NCBI GenBank assembly: GCA_009760885.1
Contig: CM019703.1
Location: forward strand, 9,339,959-9,403,958
DNA length: 64,000 nucleotides
Direction: 5' to 3'
Origin: Achatina immaculata
Lineage: Eukaryota > Mollusca > Gastropoda > Stylommatophora > Achatinidae
In this document: piece after piece, positions 11,421-22,202 of the stretch
Layout: each line of letters begins with the position of its first letter
Position numbering within the stretch: the first letter of the stretch is position 1
Notes under the pieces: model-generated
The model's database searches: none
Told to the model about the DNA's origin: nothing
The model's input: only the letters and a program-made list of their open reading frames with translations
Translations under genes and position numbers: made by a program

Positions 11421-11750
11421 CAGTTGACAATCAGCGACCCATAGCTGACATGCTGGCTTTAAGGTTGACGAACCATACTTGACCAAGATCGTGTCCCACC
11501 TCTCTGTTGGTATCCCCAGTATCAGGCCACACCCCCTCATAGCGGTGGAGTTTGCTTAAGAAGTATTGCACACCCCCCCCCCTGAGTTTTAGCTCTAGTT
11601 ACAGAGCTAAAGGTACATTTCTAAGTACTGAAAAAAAAAAATCTGCCATGACCAGCTCCCAGTCCGACACCATGCAGTGCCTCAACATCTCCACAGCATG
11701 GGCTGTAAAGAGCACCAGCTCGCAGTTTCAGGAAGATTGAAGAAGAAGGA
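11421..11750 (+). mobile_element. Rep-A copy with GAA tail
   Basis: Full-length member of the dispersed Rep-A family. It starts CAGCGACCCATAGCTGACATG, continues through an AACCATA-x-TTGACCAAGA block, GGTGGAGT-x-TGCTTAAGAAGTATTGCAC, an A run, CCCAGTCCGACACCATGC, and ends GCAGTTTCAGGAAGATTGAAGAAGAAGG. No ORF and no good polymerase III boxes are present. A C10 run sits where other copies have 3-5 C. Confidence 0.8.
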
Positions 11751-11812
11751 TACAGAATGGGGTCTTGGCCACTTTCAGTTACTGGAACTATTAACTGCAC
11801 AGGCCTAAGAGC

Positions 11813-11870
11813 ATAAAGGTAATCCTGTCATGCCTTAGAGGCACATAGGAATATGGTGTTAGTGTCCATA
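11813..11870 (-). mobile_element. SINE-1 3'-end fragment
   Basis: The reverse complement matches the last 58 bp of SINE-1: GGACACTAACACCATAT, CCTATGTGCCTCTAAGGCATG, ACAGGATTACCTTT. It lies head-on to the full SINE-1 copy about 70 bp away. Confidence 0.85.
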
Positions 11871-11937
11871 TATAGATATTCTCATATTCTTTCATTTCTT
11901 AAAATCATTAAGTAATACTTTAGCTCTAGCAGAAAAG

Positions 11938-12201
11938 TGCCCGGACGTCATAGTGGTAAAGTGGTTAGTGCATTAGTCTCTCATGGCAAAGGTCGGGGGG
12001 GGGGGGGTTTGAATCCGGCCGGAGGCGCCACAGTCGCCCAGCTGTAGAAATGAGTACCCGACTTCTTCTGGAGTTGGGGAAGGAAAGGCGTCCAGGCGTG
12101 ATGCTGATCACATCACCCTCTAGTGTGCCGACAGGTCACAGAAAATATGGGCACTAAAACCATATCCCCTATGTGCCTCTAAAGCTTGACAGGTTACCTT
12201 T
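11938..12201 (+). mobile_element. SINE-1 copy (tRNA-derived)
   Basis: The tRNA-like head has an A box TGGTAAAGTGG (11954-11964) and a B box GGTTTGAATCC (12006-12016). It is followed by the shared body (GAAATGAGTACCCGACTTCT, GGAAGGAAAGGCGTCCAGGC) and a 3' end reading GACAGGTTACCTTT. Between the boxes a G run has grown to 13, against 5 in the copies at 35.3 and 59.4 kb, so this promoter is probably dead. Confidence 0.88.
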
Positions 12202-13040
12202 GCGAAGAGTGTCCAGCATAAAAATGACAACTTTTAAGCTGAGAATGCCTTGTAGGGAAAAATTAATGCACTTTCAGAAAAATACACAGCGTTATTTATA
12301 TCATAACTCTGTACTGCGGGCCAATTCAGCGTCCAAAAGTCTTTGGACAAATTTATAGTTTAATACCAGACCTTAAAAAAAAAAAATGGTATGAGATCAA
12401 TAAATCACCATCTGAAATTTTCGCTTACAATATCGGCATGGTACGGCAGTCGACAGAATGCTCTGCTAACATATAACTGCGATAACAATTCACATACATA
12501 TACACGCACATACAACGGCAAGTGTAACATCTCCACAGCCATACTGAGATATCACGTGGCCCCAAGCACTGCTGAAACAGAAGAGAAAGATCGTTTGATA
12601 ATATGACACATTTTAACAACAGTACAGTAGCTTCTCTCTCTCTCCCCCCCCCCCCTTTTTTTTCAATTAAAATTTAAAAAAAAATATATCAGTCACGAAA
12701 TATTTCTGTTTGATCCAGATATTTAAACAACGCCGCCTTTCGCACATACATTTTTTTAGCGTTAGATTTATATCTCTGACCCATTCTTTCTGCCATACTT
12801 GTTTACTACTATTCTTAACTTTGGTCGTAAAACTTGATAACCTTTATTAAACTTTGCCTCTAAAGCAGGCGTCCGCTCTTTCCTTTTGTTTGTCAGATTT
12901 CATAGCTCGTTTTAGAGCGCATGATTTTTTAAATCGCCCGGAAGGCCGCAGTCGTCTAGGAAATCGCTGATATTTTATTATGCAAACTCACGACATATGG
13001 GACGAAGGAAATAGACTTGTTTCTTGGAGAATCTAAAAGC
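12202..13040. other. No gene; CT/C/T run at 12633-12664
   Basis: No supported ORF. A compound (CT)n, C12 and T run lies at 12633-12664. Confidence 0.5.
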
Positions 13041-13503
13041 AGAAGACAGGTAGTTGAAACAGTAGTGTCTGGACAAGGGCAGGCTATTTGAGAGGTCTGT
13101 CTCACGCTGCAGTCAGTTTGGGAAAGCTGTCTCATCTATGCGAAGAAGGGGTTTTAGAGTAGAAACTGGTAATCTGAGAAAGGTGTCTTAGAGTAGAAAC
13201 GGGTAGTTCGGGAGAGATGTCACAGTCGAAACAGGTACTTCGGGAGAGGTGTCTTAGAGTGAAACAGGTAGTCCGGGAGAGATGTCACAGTAGAAACGGG
13301 TAGTCCAGGGGAGATGTGTCAGAGTAAAAACGGGTAGTCTGGAAAAGGTGTCTTAGAACAGAAACAGGTAGTCGAGGAGGGGTGTCTTAGAATAGAAGCA
13401 GTTAGTCTGAGAGGTGTCTCGGAATAGAAATAGCTAATCTGATAGAGGCGTCTCAGAATAGAAAGAGGTAATCTGGGAAAGGCGTCATAGAAAAGAAACA
13501 GCA
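13041..13503. repeat. 33-bp minisatellite, about 13 units
   Basis: Units of 32-34 bp with the core TAGAAAC-GGGTAGTC-GGGAGAGGTGTC. AGAAAC-type words at 13161, 13195, 13227, 13260, 13292 and 13326 show the period. The ends are more degenerate than the centre. Confidence 0.9.
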
Positions 13504-13744
13504 GAGTAACTCTACCATACTTTCATTATAAATCTGGCACAAGATGATGATAATCTTTCTGAGTAAAGCAATTTCCGTTCCTGATATCTTTGTACGTACA
13601 AGATCATTTTACTTTCATTGTTAATGTAAGTACCATACCATTTTTTTTTCTCCTTCTGGGAGGGGGGTAGGTAGTAAATTACGAATATTTACTTCGAGGC
13701 AATATTAAACAGGTAACTGAAAGCGAATGAACATAACTACTATA
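13504..13744. other. No recognisable feature
   Basis: AT-rich spacer between the minisatellite and the mariner relic. Confidence 0.4.
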
Positions 13745-14240
13745 TCAGTTCTCCACATAGTCCTCATGTAGGTCGGTGCACTTCTTGCATCATTCTACTA
13801 GATTTTAGATTTAAAAAATTTTTTTTTACTCATTTTATGACAAGAAGCTTTTCGACTGTTCCAGAATCCAGGTCTGCGCCGTCATCAACGGACACGAGGC
13901 CGCCGACCACTTGGAGCCGAATACGTGATATTTGCACGGCGCCAGATCAGAGCTGCAATGAGGAATAAGACGCTGAAACCTCAATTGTTACTTGGAGACG
14001 TGCATTGTCGTGGTGCATCGCCAGTTACACTTGCTTTTCCCGCTTTAAGCCGTTTCTACTCATTCATAAACTTTTCGCTGAGTTATGCTGTTTTTTTTTT
14101 TTTTACTTTCGTAATGAGCCAACATCCTACGGTGAATTTTGGCAGGCTTTGCTCCACCTGCGTTATTCAACAATGGTGCAATCCCGCAACGGAGTGTCCA
14201 CGTTTATACGAACTTGGCTTCAACTAGATTTCAAGGCAGA
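13745..14240 (-). pseudogene. Second mariner-like transposase relic, internally deleted
   Basis: The minus strand contains, in order but across several frames, an N-terminal helix-turn-helix piece (GGAKPAKIHRRMLAHY, near 14110-14160), a gap, then LAMHHDNARLQ (second catalytic-Asp block), SSDLAPCKYHVFG (third block) and a final KKCTDLHEDYVEN stop at 13745. In intact mariners the third block reads DLAP-[SC]-D-Y, so the aspartate here has become lysine. Roughly half the protein is missing between the first and second blocks, and stops are frequent. It belongs to a different mariner subgroup from the relic at 3.5 kb. Inactive. Confidence 0.75.
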
Positions 14241-14479
14241 GCCTCTACGCTGTGCTTGTTCGAACTACCCATGAGCCAGCGTGAACGCTTATATCCGTTG
14301 TGGTTATCGCCGAATTTTCCAACTCCATTACTGTTTTGATCCCCCTAGTATATCCATTGTTGCTTCCACTATGGAAGCTGGCATTGTCGAATGGAAAAAG
14401 TGCTTCCAGGTGGAGTTAGCAACGGCAGAAAAACTCAGTTTGTCGCTAGAGGTCGCTTAGACCTGAAAATATGTCAGTG
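14241..14479. other. No recognisable feature
   Basis: Spacer between the mariner relic and the LINE target site. It may include a decayed mariner 5' region. Confidence 0.4.
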
Positions 14480-14874
14480 TTCTACAAGTCTGCACAAAAA
14501 TCATTGGAAGCAGCAGAAATGTAGTTTATTAGAAAATGTTGCGAATCCACTGGACAGCAAAAATAACTAATGAAGAATGTATGAGAAGAGCTGGAGAGAC
14601 AAAAAACCTTGTCAAAAAGATAAGAGAGAGACAATGTACTTTCATAGGACATGCAATGGGAAGAGGGGGCATTGAAAATATTATAACAACAGGAAAAATA
14701 GAAGGAAGAAGATCAAGAGGAAGACCAAGAGAAATGATACTGGACAGTCTGACGGGATGGTGTGAGAGGAGATCACCAACTGAACTGATGGCCTGCATGA
14801 AGGATCGTGTACTCTGGAGAAGCATAATAGCCAACGCCAGTCGGCACGGCACCTGATGATGATGATTTCTACAA
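14480..14874 (+). pseudogene. LINE-H 3' fragment with 8-bp TSD
   Basis: The 8-bp direct repeat TTCTACAA at 14480-14487 and 14867-14874 brackets the insert 14488-14866. The insert encodes the C-terminal tail of an RTE-like LINE polyprotein: SAQKSLEAAEM, a frame break, then WTAKITNEECMRRAGET, RQCTFIGHAM, GRGGIENIITTGKIEGRRS, RGRPREMILDSLTGW, DRVLWRSIIA and a final SRHGT. Stop TGA opens a (TGA)n tail. It is heavily 5'-truncated, as expected of target-primed reverse transcription, and cannot move by itself. Confidence 0.9.
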
Positions 14875-15250
14875 AGCTTTATTTACCTATTGGGACTGTC
14901 CAGATGACAAAAAGTCACAGTTTTCTGTGATTAATATGTAGTGATAGGTAACTTTCATAAAATTTGATTTTCTTCGGTGGTGAAAGCTGCCAAAGTGGAA
15001 CCCTGCGTAGTAAGTGTTGGCAACATTGTGCTTGTCGAGGCAGGGAGTGGGCAATGGGGGAGTGAAAATGTGGAAGCTAGCCAGGTAAGATTTGCCAAGG
15101 TGGAAGCTGTGAAAGTGCGGGATATGAAGACAGCAGATGTCAGTTAGGAGCACCCCAGGTGGAAAATGTCAAGGTGGGAGTTGTCAAGGTGCAGGGCGGT
15201 GAAATTGGCAGCCGTCATAATGGAAAATGCCAAGATTATTACGCTGTCAT
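14875..15250. repeat. Degenerate GTGGAAGCTGYC repeats
   Basis: From about 14985 to 15235 the words AAGGTGGAAGCTGTGAAAGTG, AGGTGGAAAATGTCAAGG and close variants recur at irregular 15-35 bp spacing. This is probably an old minisatellite. No gene is seen. Confidence 0.5.
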
Positions 15251-16158
15251 CAGAACAGTGAAGTGATCCTAGTCTATCCCAAAGCTACAGATCTTTGCAA
15301 AACAAAGTGATAGGTCCCAGCAAATAAAGTCCCATTATCACACTGTCCATCGAAGTGTTCCTTCACACCTTCAGCGTGTGCGAACGTTTGGGCAAGCATT
15401 TTATTAAAGGGAAATAACTCTCAAACTAGGGAATTTTTTTTTCTTTTAATTTTTTTTTTTCATTTGTTTCTACATTTCACAGCCAGATCAGCACACAAGA
15501 GGCACTTTGTTGATAATCAAACGCATCTCTTTACAGGCGCCAATCATGCCCAAAGTCTACTGGTTCTCCTTGCTTTTATCGTTAAAGTTACGTAACATGT
15601 AGTGTAACAAGTGAAATATTGTAATTTAATGACAGTGAAGTATGAAGTCTTCGAAAAGGGACCCATAAGCCAGTGGTTTCCCAAAACAGTTGTCCACCCT
15701 GTGCTTATGCATTTCTATAATGTGAGATACGTCTGTAATGAGAACTCTACAGCTCTGGGCACAAATATTTAAATATCAAATGTTACCGTAAGTGTTTCTT
15801 ATTTCACATTTTAAAAAAAGACCAAAAAAAAAACCAAACAAACAAACAAATTTACAATGAAATTTCGACTGGCTATTTGCTCCTTAAATAATTATGACAG
15901 CTCATATGCAGTATCCATAAAACTTTATTATCGCCACATTTTTTAGGAGTGTCTAAAGACTAATAAACTTTTTTTTTTGCTTCCTCATTTTTAGGTAAAT
16001 ATGACCACTGCAGATTTACATAATGCTTCTTATAATTACTGCTCGTTTCACAGCAGCCATCTTTAATCTTATTCTGATAATTTTTTTTAAAAAGACAGGA
16101 TTTAGAGAAAAAAAGACAAAAATTCAAAACAGTTAAACGAAAAAAAAACATTTATTTC
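15251..16158. other. No gene
   Basis: AT-rich. CAGTGGTTTCCCAAA at 15672 resembles a hAT-type left terminus but has no matching right end. A CAAA repeat lies near 15835. Confidence 0.45.
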
Positions 16159-16370
<212 letters not shown>

Positions 16371-17085
16371 GAACTATTATCATTTTATGACCCAACCGAA
16401 GTGTACAAAAATAGATCAAAATGAAACACAAAACAAAAACGAGAACAAAATTACTCCACTCAAAATTACTCCAAAATTACTCCCCATGCGCATATAAGAA
16501 CACGTAATTTCTTTTCAGTTCTTTCAAAACACACACACACGCACACACAAAATAAACTACAGACAACCTGGCAATACATTCCGGAAGAGCAAGTTAAGTA
16601 GTCATCGTACAACATGACACTATACTAACAAAAGGGACAAAACCAAAATAAAACAATCATTCCTACAAAAGAAAGTATAAAGAAACTGTGGTGATGGCTG
16701 CTGTCACGGTTGTAAGAGTTGTGATTCATTCACTTCAAAAGTGATAATACTCCCCTGAACTAACAGCTTAGTAGCGTAAACATTCAAAAACTAATTTAGT
16801 CTATATTACCGGTAACAATACAAATATTCGACAATAATAACATTTTTAATCTGCAGTCTGGTTTAGTCACGTGACATGATGGCGCCATGAAACTCTAAAA
16901 AATAGAAGAAATAGAATAATAAACGACTATAATTACAATAAGGATAAAGGGGAAATGACGAGACAAACACTAACGAAAGAAACAGATATTCGAAAGCTTG
17001 ACAGGATTCTTGTAAAAAAAAAAAAGAGATTAGGCACTTTATAAACACAAAACAGAATTTTTTAAACGTCAGCAATTAAACATAT
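16371..17085. other. No gene
   Basis: AT-rich spacer with short CA and A runs. No supported feature. Confidence 0.5.
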
Positions 17086-17143
17086 CCCGTGGTGTTGTAG
17101 TTCAAGCCGGCTAGAAGGCTTCTGCTTCGATTTCGCACCAGGT
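17086..17143 (+). mobile_element. SINE-2 head, split off by a LINE insertion
   Basis: CCCGTGGTGTTGTAGTTC and CTTCGATTTCGCACC match the tRNA-like head of SINE-2 (24.7 kb). The body continues only after the LINE-H insert, at 17641. Confidence 0.65.
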
Positions 17144-17166
17144 GATATATATATATATATATATAT
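17144..17166. repeat. (AT)n at LINE-H 3' border
   Basis: An AT dinucleotide run that abuts the 3' end of the minus-strand LINE-H copy. A second (AT)n lies at its 5' border (17627-17640). Confidence 0.9.
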
Positions 17167-17626
17167 CATCAGGTGCCGTGCCGACTGCAGTTGGCTATTA
17201 TGCTTCTCCAGAGTACACGATCCTTCATGCAGGCCATCAGTTCAGTTGGTGATCTCCTCTCACACCATCCCGTCAGACTGTCCAGTATCATTTCTCTTGG
17301 TCTTCCTCTTGATCTTCTTCCTTCTATTTTTCTTGTTGTTATAATATTTTCAATGCCCCCTCTTCTCATTGCATGTCCTATGAAAGTACATTGTCTCTCT
17401 CTTATCTTCTTGACAAGATTTTTTGTCTCTCCAGCTCTTCTCATATATTCTTCATTAGTTATTTTTGCTGTCCAGGAGATTCGCAACATTCTTCTAATAA
17501 ACTATATTTCTGCTGCTTCCAATGATTTTTGTGCAGACTTGCCTATTGTCCATGATTCACTTCCATATAATAAGATAGGTTCAATATAGCATTTTAGGAC
17601 TTGTTTTCTAACATTCATTGATAAGG
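17167..17626 (-). pseudogene. LINE-H 3' fragment between two (AT)n runs
   Basis: Encodes, on the minus strand, SLSMNVRKQVLKCYIEP, ILLYGSESWTIGKSAQ, KSLEAAEI, a stop/frame break, then WTAKITNEEYMRRAGET, RGRPREMILDSLTGW and SRHGT before the CCTGATG terminus. It matches the 14.5 and 52.7 kb copies. The element is 5'-truncated and sits between (AT)n at 17144-17166 and 17627-17640, consistent with insertion into an AT microsatellite that was itself inside SINE-2. The YGSESW block lies downstream of the reverse-transcriptase catalytic motif, which is absent here. Confidence 0.88.
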
Positions 17627-17640
17627 ATATATATATATAT

Positions 17641-17711
17641 CTCCGGACCGACCGACCTGGCTGGACGCATAGATACCTGACATGGGAGGATTTCACCCGA
17701 GAAAACAAAGG
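17641..17711 (+). mobile_element. SINE-2 body, first piece
   Basis: ACCGACCGACCTGG, GATACCTGACATGGG and CCGAGAAAACAAAGGCA align with the middle of SINE-2 at 24.8 kb, after the LINE-H interruption. Confidence 0.6.
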
Positions 17712-17809
17712 CAGCTCTTCTCATATATTCTTCATTAGTTATTTTTGCTGTCCAGGAGATTCCCAACATTCTTCTAATAAACTATATTTCTGCTGCTTCC
17801 AATGATTTT
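17712..17809 (-). mobile_element. 98-bp internal LINE-H piece, duplicate of 17432-17529
   Basis: Identical to 17432-17529 except at one base (G17483 versus C17763). It shares variants of that neighbour that the 52.9-kb copy lacks. It contains neither the 5' nor the 3' end of the LINE, so it did not arrive by normal retrotransposition. It replaces a short segment of SINE-2. Confidence 0.85.
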
Positions 17810-17890
17810 CTTACCTCACAACGCTGTGATGGCCCGAGAAATGTCAATTCAATAACACATCACACCGCCACAGACGCCAGGCTGCCGGGG
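17810..17890 (+). mobile_element. SINE-2 body, second piece
   Basis: TTACCTCACAACGCTGTGATGGCCCGAGAAATGTCAATTCAATAACAC matches the diverged 3' part of SINE-2 (CTACCTCAAATGATGTAGTGGCC at 24.9 kb). Confidence 0.55.
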
Positions 17891-18231
17891 GAAGCAGTTA
17901 AATAACAAATCAAATATTTCTTAACAAGCTGCCAATACGATTTAAATGAAAGGAAAACGATATCATGGGTTATAGTAAATGAACTAATTATTTGTTTTCA
18001 AAATAGCAAAAATAACAAGAAATTTTGAACTTCTTCTTCTTCTTCTTCTCTTCTTCTTCTTCTTCTTCAGTCTCCCTGAAACTACGGGCTAGTGTTCTTT
18101 GCAGCGGATGCTTTGAAAATCTTGACCCATAGCATCGTGCCAGCTGAGGGGCGGGTCATTGCATCTATTTTTTTTTGAGGGGGGGGGGTCTCTGAGTGAA
18201 GCTAAAAAGGTGTGTGGGGAGAAGGGAGGGG
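17891..18231. repeat. Spacer with (TTC)n at 18030-18068
   Basis: AT-rich sequence, then about 39 bp of TTC units, then a short G run (18179-18187). No gene. Confidence 0.6.
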
Positions 18232-18408
18232 GGAGTGTACATTACTTCTTTAGCAGACTCCACTACCACCCTGGGGACTATGACGATCCCTGCCTGTTAC
18301 TGGTGGGGAGGGGGTGATACCACCACGAGAGATGGAACAAGGTCTTGGTCAGCTACGGCTCGCCAACCCTAACGCCAGTATCGTGTCAGCCATGGGTACT
18401 GTCAAAAC
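18232..18408 (-). mobile_element. Rep-A fragment
   Basis: The reverse complement carries TTGGCGAGCCGTAGCTGACC, AAGACCTTGTTCC, a CCAGTAACAGGCAGGGATCG block and GTGGAGTCTGCTAAAGAAG. This is the 5' and central Rep-A segment, lacking the 3' tail. Confidence 0.7.
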
Positions 18409-18825
18409 GAGCAGCGTCATCAGCATCCCCTCCCCTCCCCCCTCCTTCCTACGCACCCACCCACCCACCGGATAGACAGACAGATTTAGAACATATAACA
18501 GTATATGACTCCATACTCTACGGGGAAGAACGCTCCAAAAAAAAAAACAAAAAAAACAAAACAAAGAAATCGCGAGCGGGAATAGAAGATACAATAAATA
18601 AGTCAGATGACATAGAAAAGTCGAGGTAGACACAGACAATGGAGACGGAGCTTAAACCGGACGATTTACAGAAGTGCCATGAATTCTCTTCCACTTCGAT
18701 TGGTGGTTCTTAATAGAAGTGTAGTAAGTGAATGTTCAGTTACTTCACGTAATAAATCACATTTTGTCACCGGCGAAAAACGTTGAATTCAGACTCATCA
18801 TTTTTTTTTAATTGTTGCACTTTTA
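18409..18825. other. No gene
   Basis: C-rich then A-rich sequence. Overlapping ORFs on both strands (18345-18639) have no family motifs and include homopolymer stretches. Confidence 0.45.
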
Positions 18826-19500
18826 GATCTGAATGTGAAGAAAACTAAATTGATGACAACTGACAAAACAAACAAGGCAGCTGAAATGTATATATCAATG
18901 AGGAAAAATTGCAGCAGGTGGAAAGTTTTGAATATATTTGATCATTACTAACTAATAATGGAGATACAATGATGGATATTACAAGAAGGGCATCTGTCGC
19001 TCTTCAAAAAGTAAAGCAACTAAAAAATCTGTGGAGAGGAACAGACAGAACTACAAAAATAAGATTTTAAGGGCATGCATCTTTCCCATCGCAACATATG
19101 CCCGTGAGACCTGGACACTTAACAAAACAGCTGAGAAACACATAAATATATTTGAATGTAAGTTCTTCAAATATCGTGGGCACAAAAAAAAACAAATATA
19201 GCCATACTACAAGAACTTAATATTGAAGAAGGCTGGCTAGTAAAGAGGATTAAACAGAGAAAACTCAAATATTTTGGACACATTAAACGTCATGATAATT
19301 TAGAGAAGACCGTCTTGGAAGGTTACATAATGGGAAAAAGAAAGAGAGGAAGATCAAGGCGAAGATTGCTGCAAGACATCGCTGATGATTTGCAAATGGA
19401 TGCATCAGCAGCATGCATCGTGGTTACAACAGAGAGGCCTACAGGAGTGCTGTTAGGAAGGCAATGTTCCACAAGGGACATGCAAATGACTGGCTAACTG
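18826..19500 (+). pseudogene. LINE-K fragment
   Basis: The translated pieces, broken by stops and frameshifts, run LNVKKTKLMTT, QKVKQLKNLW (frame-shifted), ETWTLNKTAEKHI, ILQELNIEEGWLVKRIKQ, KYFGHIKRHDNLEKTVLEGY, GKRKRGRSRRRLLQDIADDL. This is the region after the reverse-transcriptase catalytic block of an RTE-like LINE. The last 60 codons are open (19315-19497). Related copies lie at 27.3 and 48.3 kb. Inactive. Confidence 0.82.
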
Positions 19501-21087
19501 GTCTTTTAGACAGTCAAAAGAAAGTACTGTCTTAAGAATTCAAGTTACAGAGGGAAGGTATAAACCAAAGCAGAACCTGGAGCTTTCCTGCCACTGTGGT
19601 TCAGTTAAGAGGATCACGTCTGGGTGACCTTTCAGAAACAGAAAGCTGGACAGAGAAAAAATATATAAACGGAAGACAAGAAAGATTAATGAACAAAACT
19701 TTAGCTGAACCTTAGATTAAAGAATTCATTATCATCATTACATGCAATAATTTAAAGTAGAAAAATAAGTTATAAAAATGACATTCTAAGGGCTTGTATG
19801 TTGTTTTCCCATGTTCGGGAATACGCAGATTTCAGAAAACCTTGGTCTATGATAGCTCTTCAGTGTAATTGGATGAAATGCCAAAGTGAAGTATCCTCCC
19901 CCAATCAATTATCTGTTTCATCCTGTTAATTGATGTGTATCCTTTCTTATTGTCGGGGCCAGTCAAAGGAAGAAGGTCGGCCTAGGCCACACCTACGGAA
20001 CAAATGAAGAGGAACTGAGACCTGGGCCATAGATAAACGGTAAGTGGTCCCCGGCTGCGGCTATTATAGAAGCTGCCGGCTGAAAAATAACCCCCTCGTC
20101 TCGGGATACGGATCAGATGAATACCGTGGGACAATAGAAGATAAGTTTGTTCTCACGGCCAACGTACTAATAACTGTATTTTCTTGACTCTACCTGGATG
20201 GGTTTCTTTTCCCTTTCTTTCTGTTTTTTTTTCTCCTTTATATTTGAAAAGAAAATGTTCGTGTGAGACTTATCTCCACATCTTCCCACACAAACTCTCC
20301 CCATTGTCGCGATGAATCTTTCTCATGGATTCCAACTATTTTACTGTTTCTTTTATTTCGCCGTCTATCTCCAGTGACCTCGCGTCACCTGTCTGATCCG
20401 TTCTAAAAATAAACACATTAGGCACACTCCTATAGTTTTCATTTATAGATCCTGAAAGCTGGCATCCCCACATGGGATACATGAAAGTTTCAAACAAATC
20501 TCGGAGAGGCCCCGTGATTAATGTTTTAGTAATCTGCTGCCTGGCCCACCAGGTTTTTTCGGTTCTTCAATGAGGCGTGGACGAGGGTCCTCTATTTCTT
20601 TTATTTTGAGTGTCTTCAGCATATCTGACTGTCCTTTCTAATCGTGTCCTTTGTCATTAACTGCATTTACTCTTTTTATTTATGGAACTTTTGAGCAACC
20701 TTCTCTCGTTCGGAGTACTTTCCTCCTCTCTTCGTTGTCGCTTATACTTTCGCCCAGTTTTTTCTAAACGTGAATTTACAATGGCTCATTCCAGTTGACC
20801 GTCACGTGAATGAAGAAAGGGATTTTTCAAAGCAAAACCTTTCACAAACTTTGTCCAGTTTTGTGTTATACTTTTCCATCCAGTTTTCTTAAAACAAAAG
20901 CGAGAACCATCACTGTTTCTTAAACGTTTCCGTTTATTTGTGTACAAAACACAGCACAAGCTAAACCTGGTTAAGTCAGGAGATACAGACCCCTTTATGG
21001 AGTGCTCAGTGTCTCCAAACCTTTTTGTCCAGACTGTCGACAGCATCATCATCAGCCCCTATAGGCGCCATTATAATATTTTTTTCT
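19501..21087. other. No confirmed gene; possible extra LINE-K scrap
   Basis: ACAAAAATAAG...CTAAGGGC-TGTATGT near 19757-19830 resembles the 19.05-kb LINE-K segment but is too short to be sure. The rest, including an 88-codon minus ORF at 20786-21052, has no recognisable family. Confidence 0.4.
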
Positions 21088-21357
21088 TAATGTCAATAAC
21101 TTGGCCTGCTTGGCTGAGTGGTTAGGCGATCGGTTTACTAGTCCTGTAGTACCAGGTTCAGCTCCGGCCTCTAAAAACGGGTATCCGAGAAATCTGGGAA
21201 GGTAAATGCGACCAGGCGTAATACTGACCATATGACACTTTCATGTGACGATGGTCTTGGAAACACGGATCTAACTCCATATCCTCAACATACTTTAATG
21301 GCATGGAGAAATGAGTTTTCCCTTTTTCTACCTTTACCTTTCTAATGTCAATAACTT
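21088..21357 (+). mobile_element. SINE-3 with perfect 15-bp TSD
   Basis: A 240-bp SINE (21103-21342) is flanked by the perfect direct repeat TAATGTCAATAACTT at 21088-21102 and 21343-21357. Its tRNA-like head has an A box TGGCTGAGTGG (21111-21121) and a B box GGTTCAGCTCC (21155-21165), 44 nt apart start to start. The body shares ACCAGGCGTAATACTGACCATATGACAC and the ACCTTTACCTTT tail with SINE-1, but the head differs. The TSD length is what LINE machinery normally leaves. Confidence 0.93.
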
Positions 21358-22134
21358 TATTTTAGAACCAATAGAACAACTGACAGAAACGTCTAATCCA
21401 ACAACAACTATTTCTTCTGCCTTAGCCGCAGTTTAAATATCGATTTATATACCCTTGTCATTTCGATCCCATAACCCCAAGGGGTAGTGGATAGCCCACA
21501 TATTTCTCGTATCAAAAAGAATCGTTCTTTACAAGTACCAAAGTAATCATGCCAATCCGGTATACAGTAAACAGCCGTCTCTGAAAAGAGAGTAGCTGCC
21601 TGCAAGGCGAGGCACACCAGAATAATTGTACCCCCAATGTGTCGATGTGGTAACAGAAAATAGCGTGATATTTAGGAACAAACTGAGACCTTTATATACT
21701 TGTATGTCCTGAATTTCTACTATGTGTGTGTGTGAGAGAGAGAGAGAGAGTAGGAAAGAGAGAGAGGGAGAGACAGAGGAGAAAATAGAGAAGAGGATAA
21801 GATAGAGGAAAAGAAAATAGAGGGAGGGGAAGAGAAGAGGGAGAGAGTTAGAGGACAAGAGACAGTGGAAGAGAGATAGAGGGAAGAGAGAGTAGATTAT
21901 TTTATAAAATAAGAGAGTGGATAAAATAACAAACACCTCCCCCCCCCAAAAAAAAACTGCTTCACATTTATCAACAAAATAATATTCTTTTAAGTGACAT
22001 AGTTCAGTTAGGCACGTCTTAGCCTGAATTACAGACTTCTGGTAGAAAAAGAACAACTTTCACAAAAGTGTCCCCACTACAAGGACAGACGGGACAATCA
22101 CGGTTGTCCTGATGTGACTTTATCGGCCTATGTG
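21358..22134. other. No gene; GA-rich stretch 21725-21895
   Basis: Short GT run followed by about 160 bp of purine-rich GA sequence, and a C/A run near 21938. ORFs here are low-complexity. Confidence 0.5.
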
Positions 22135-22202
22135 CATTTTTTTTTTGGAGGGGGGGGGGGGCATTTCTTTCTTTCTTCCAACCCCCCCCCCTTTTTTTTT
22201 TC
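22135..22202. repeat. T-run, G12, then C10, T-run
   Basis: G12 (22150-22161) and C10 (22182-22191) can pair as a stem with a 20-nt loop. Each is flanked by T runs. Confidence 0.8.

Noticed and set aside
14529..14852. Antisense ORF beginning MPCRLALAIMLLQ (also at 17.2 and 52.6 kb)
   Set aside because: It is the antisense shadow of the LINE-H C terminus.
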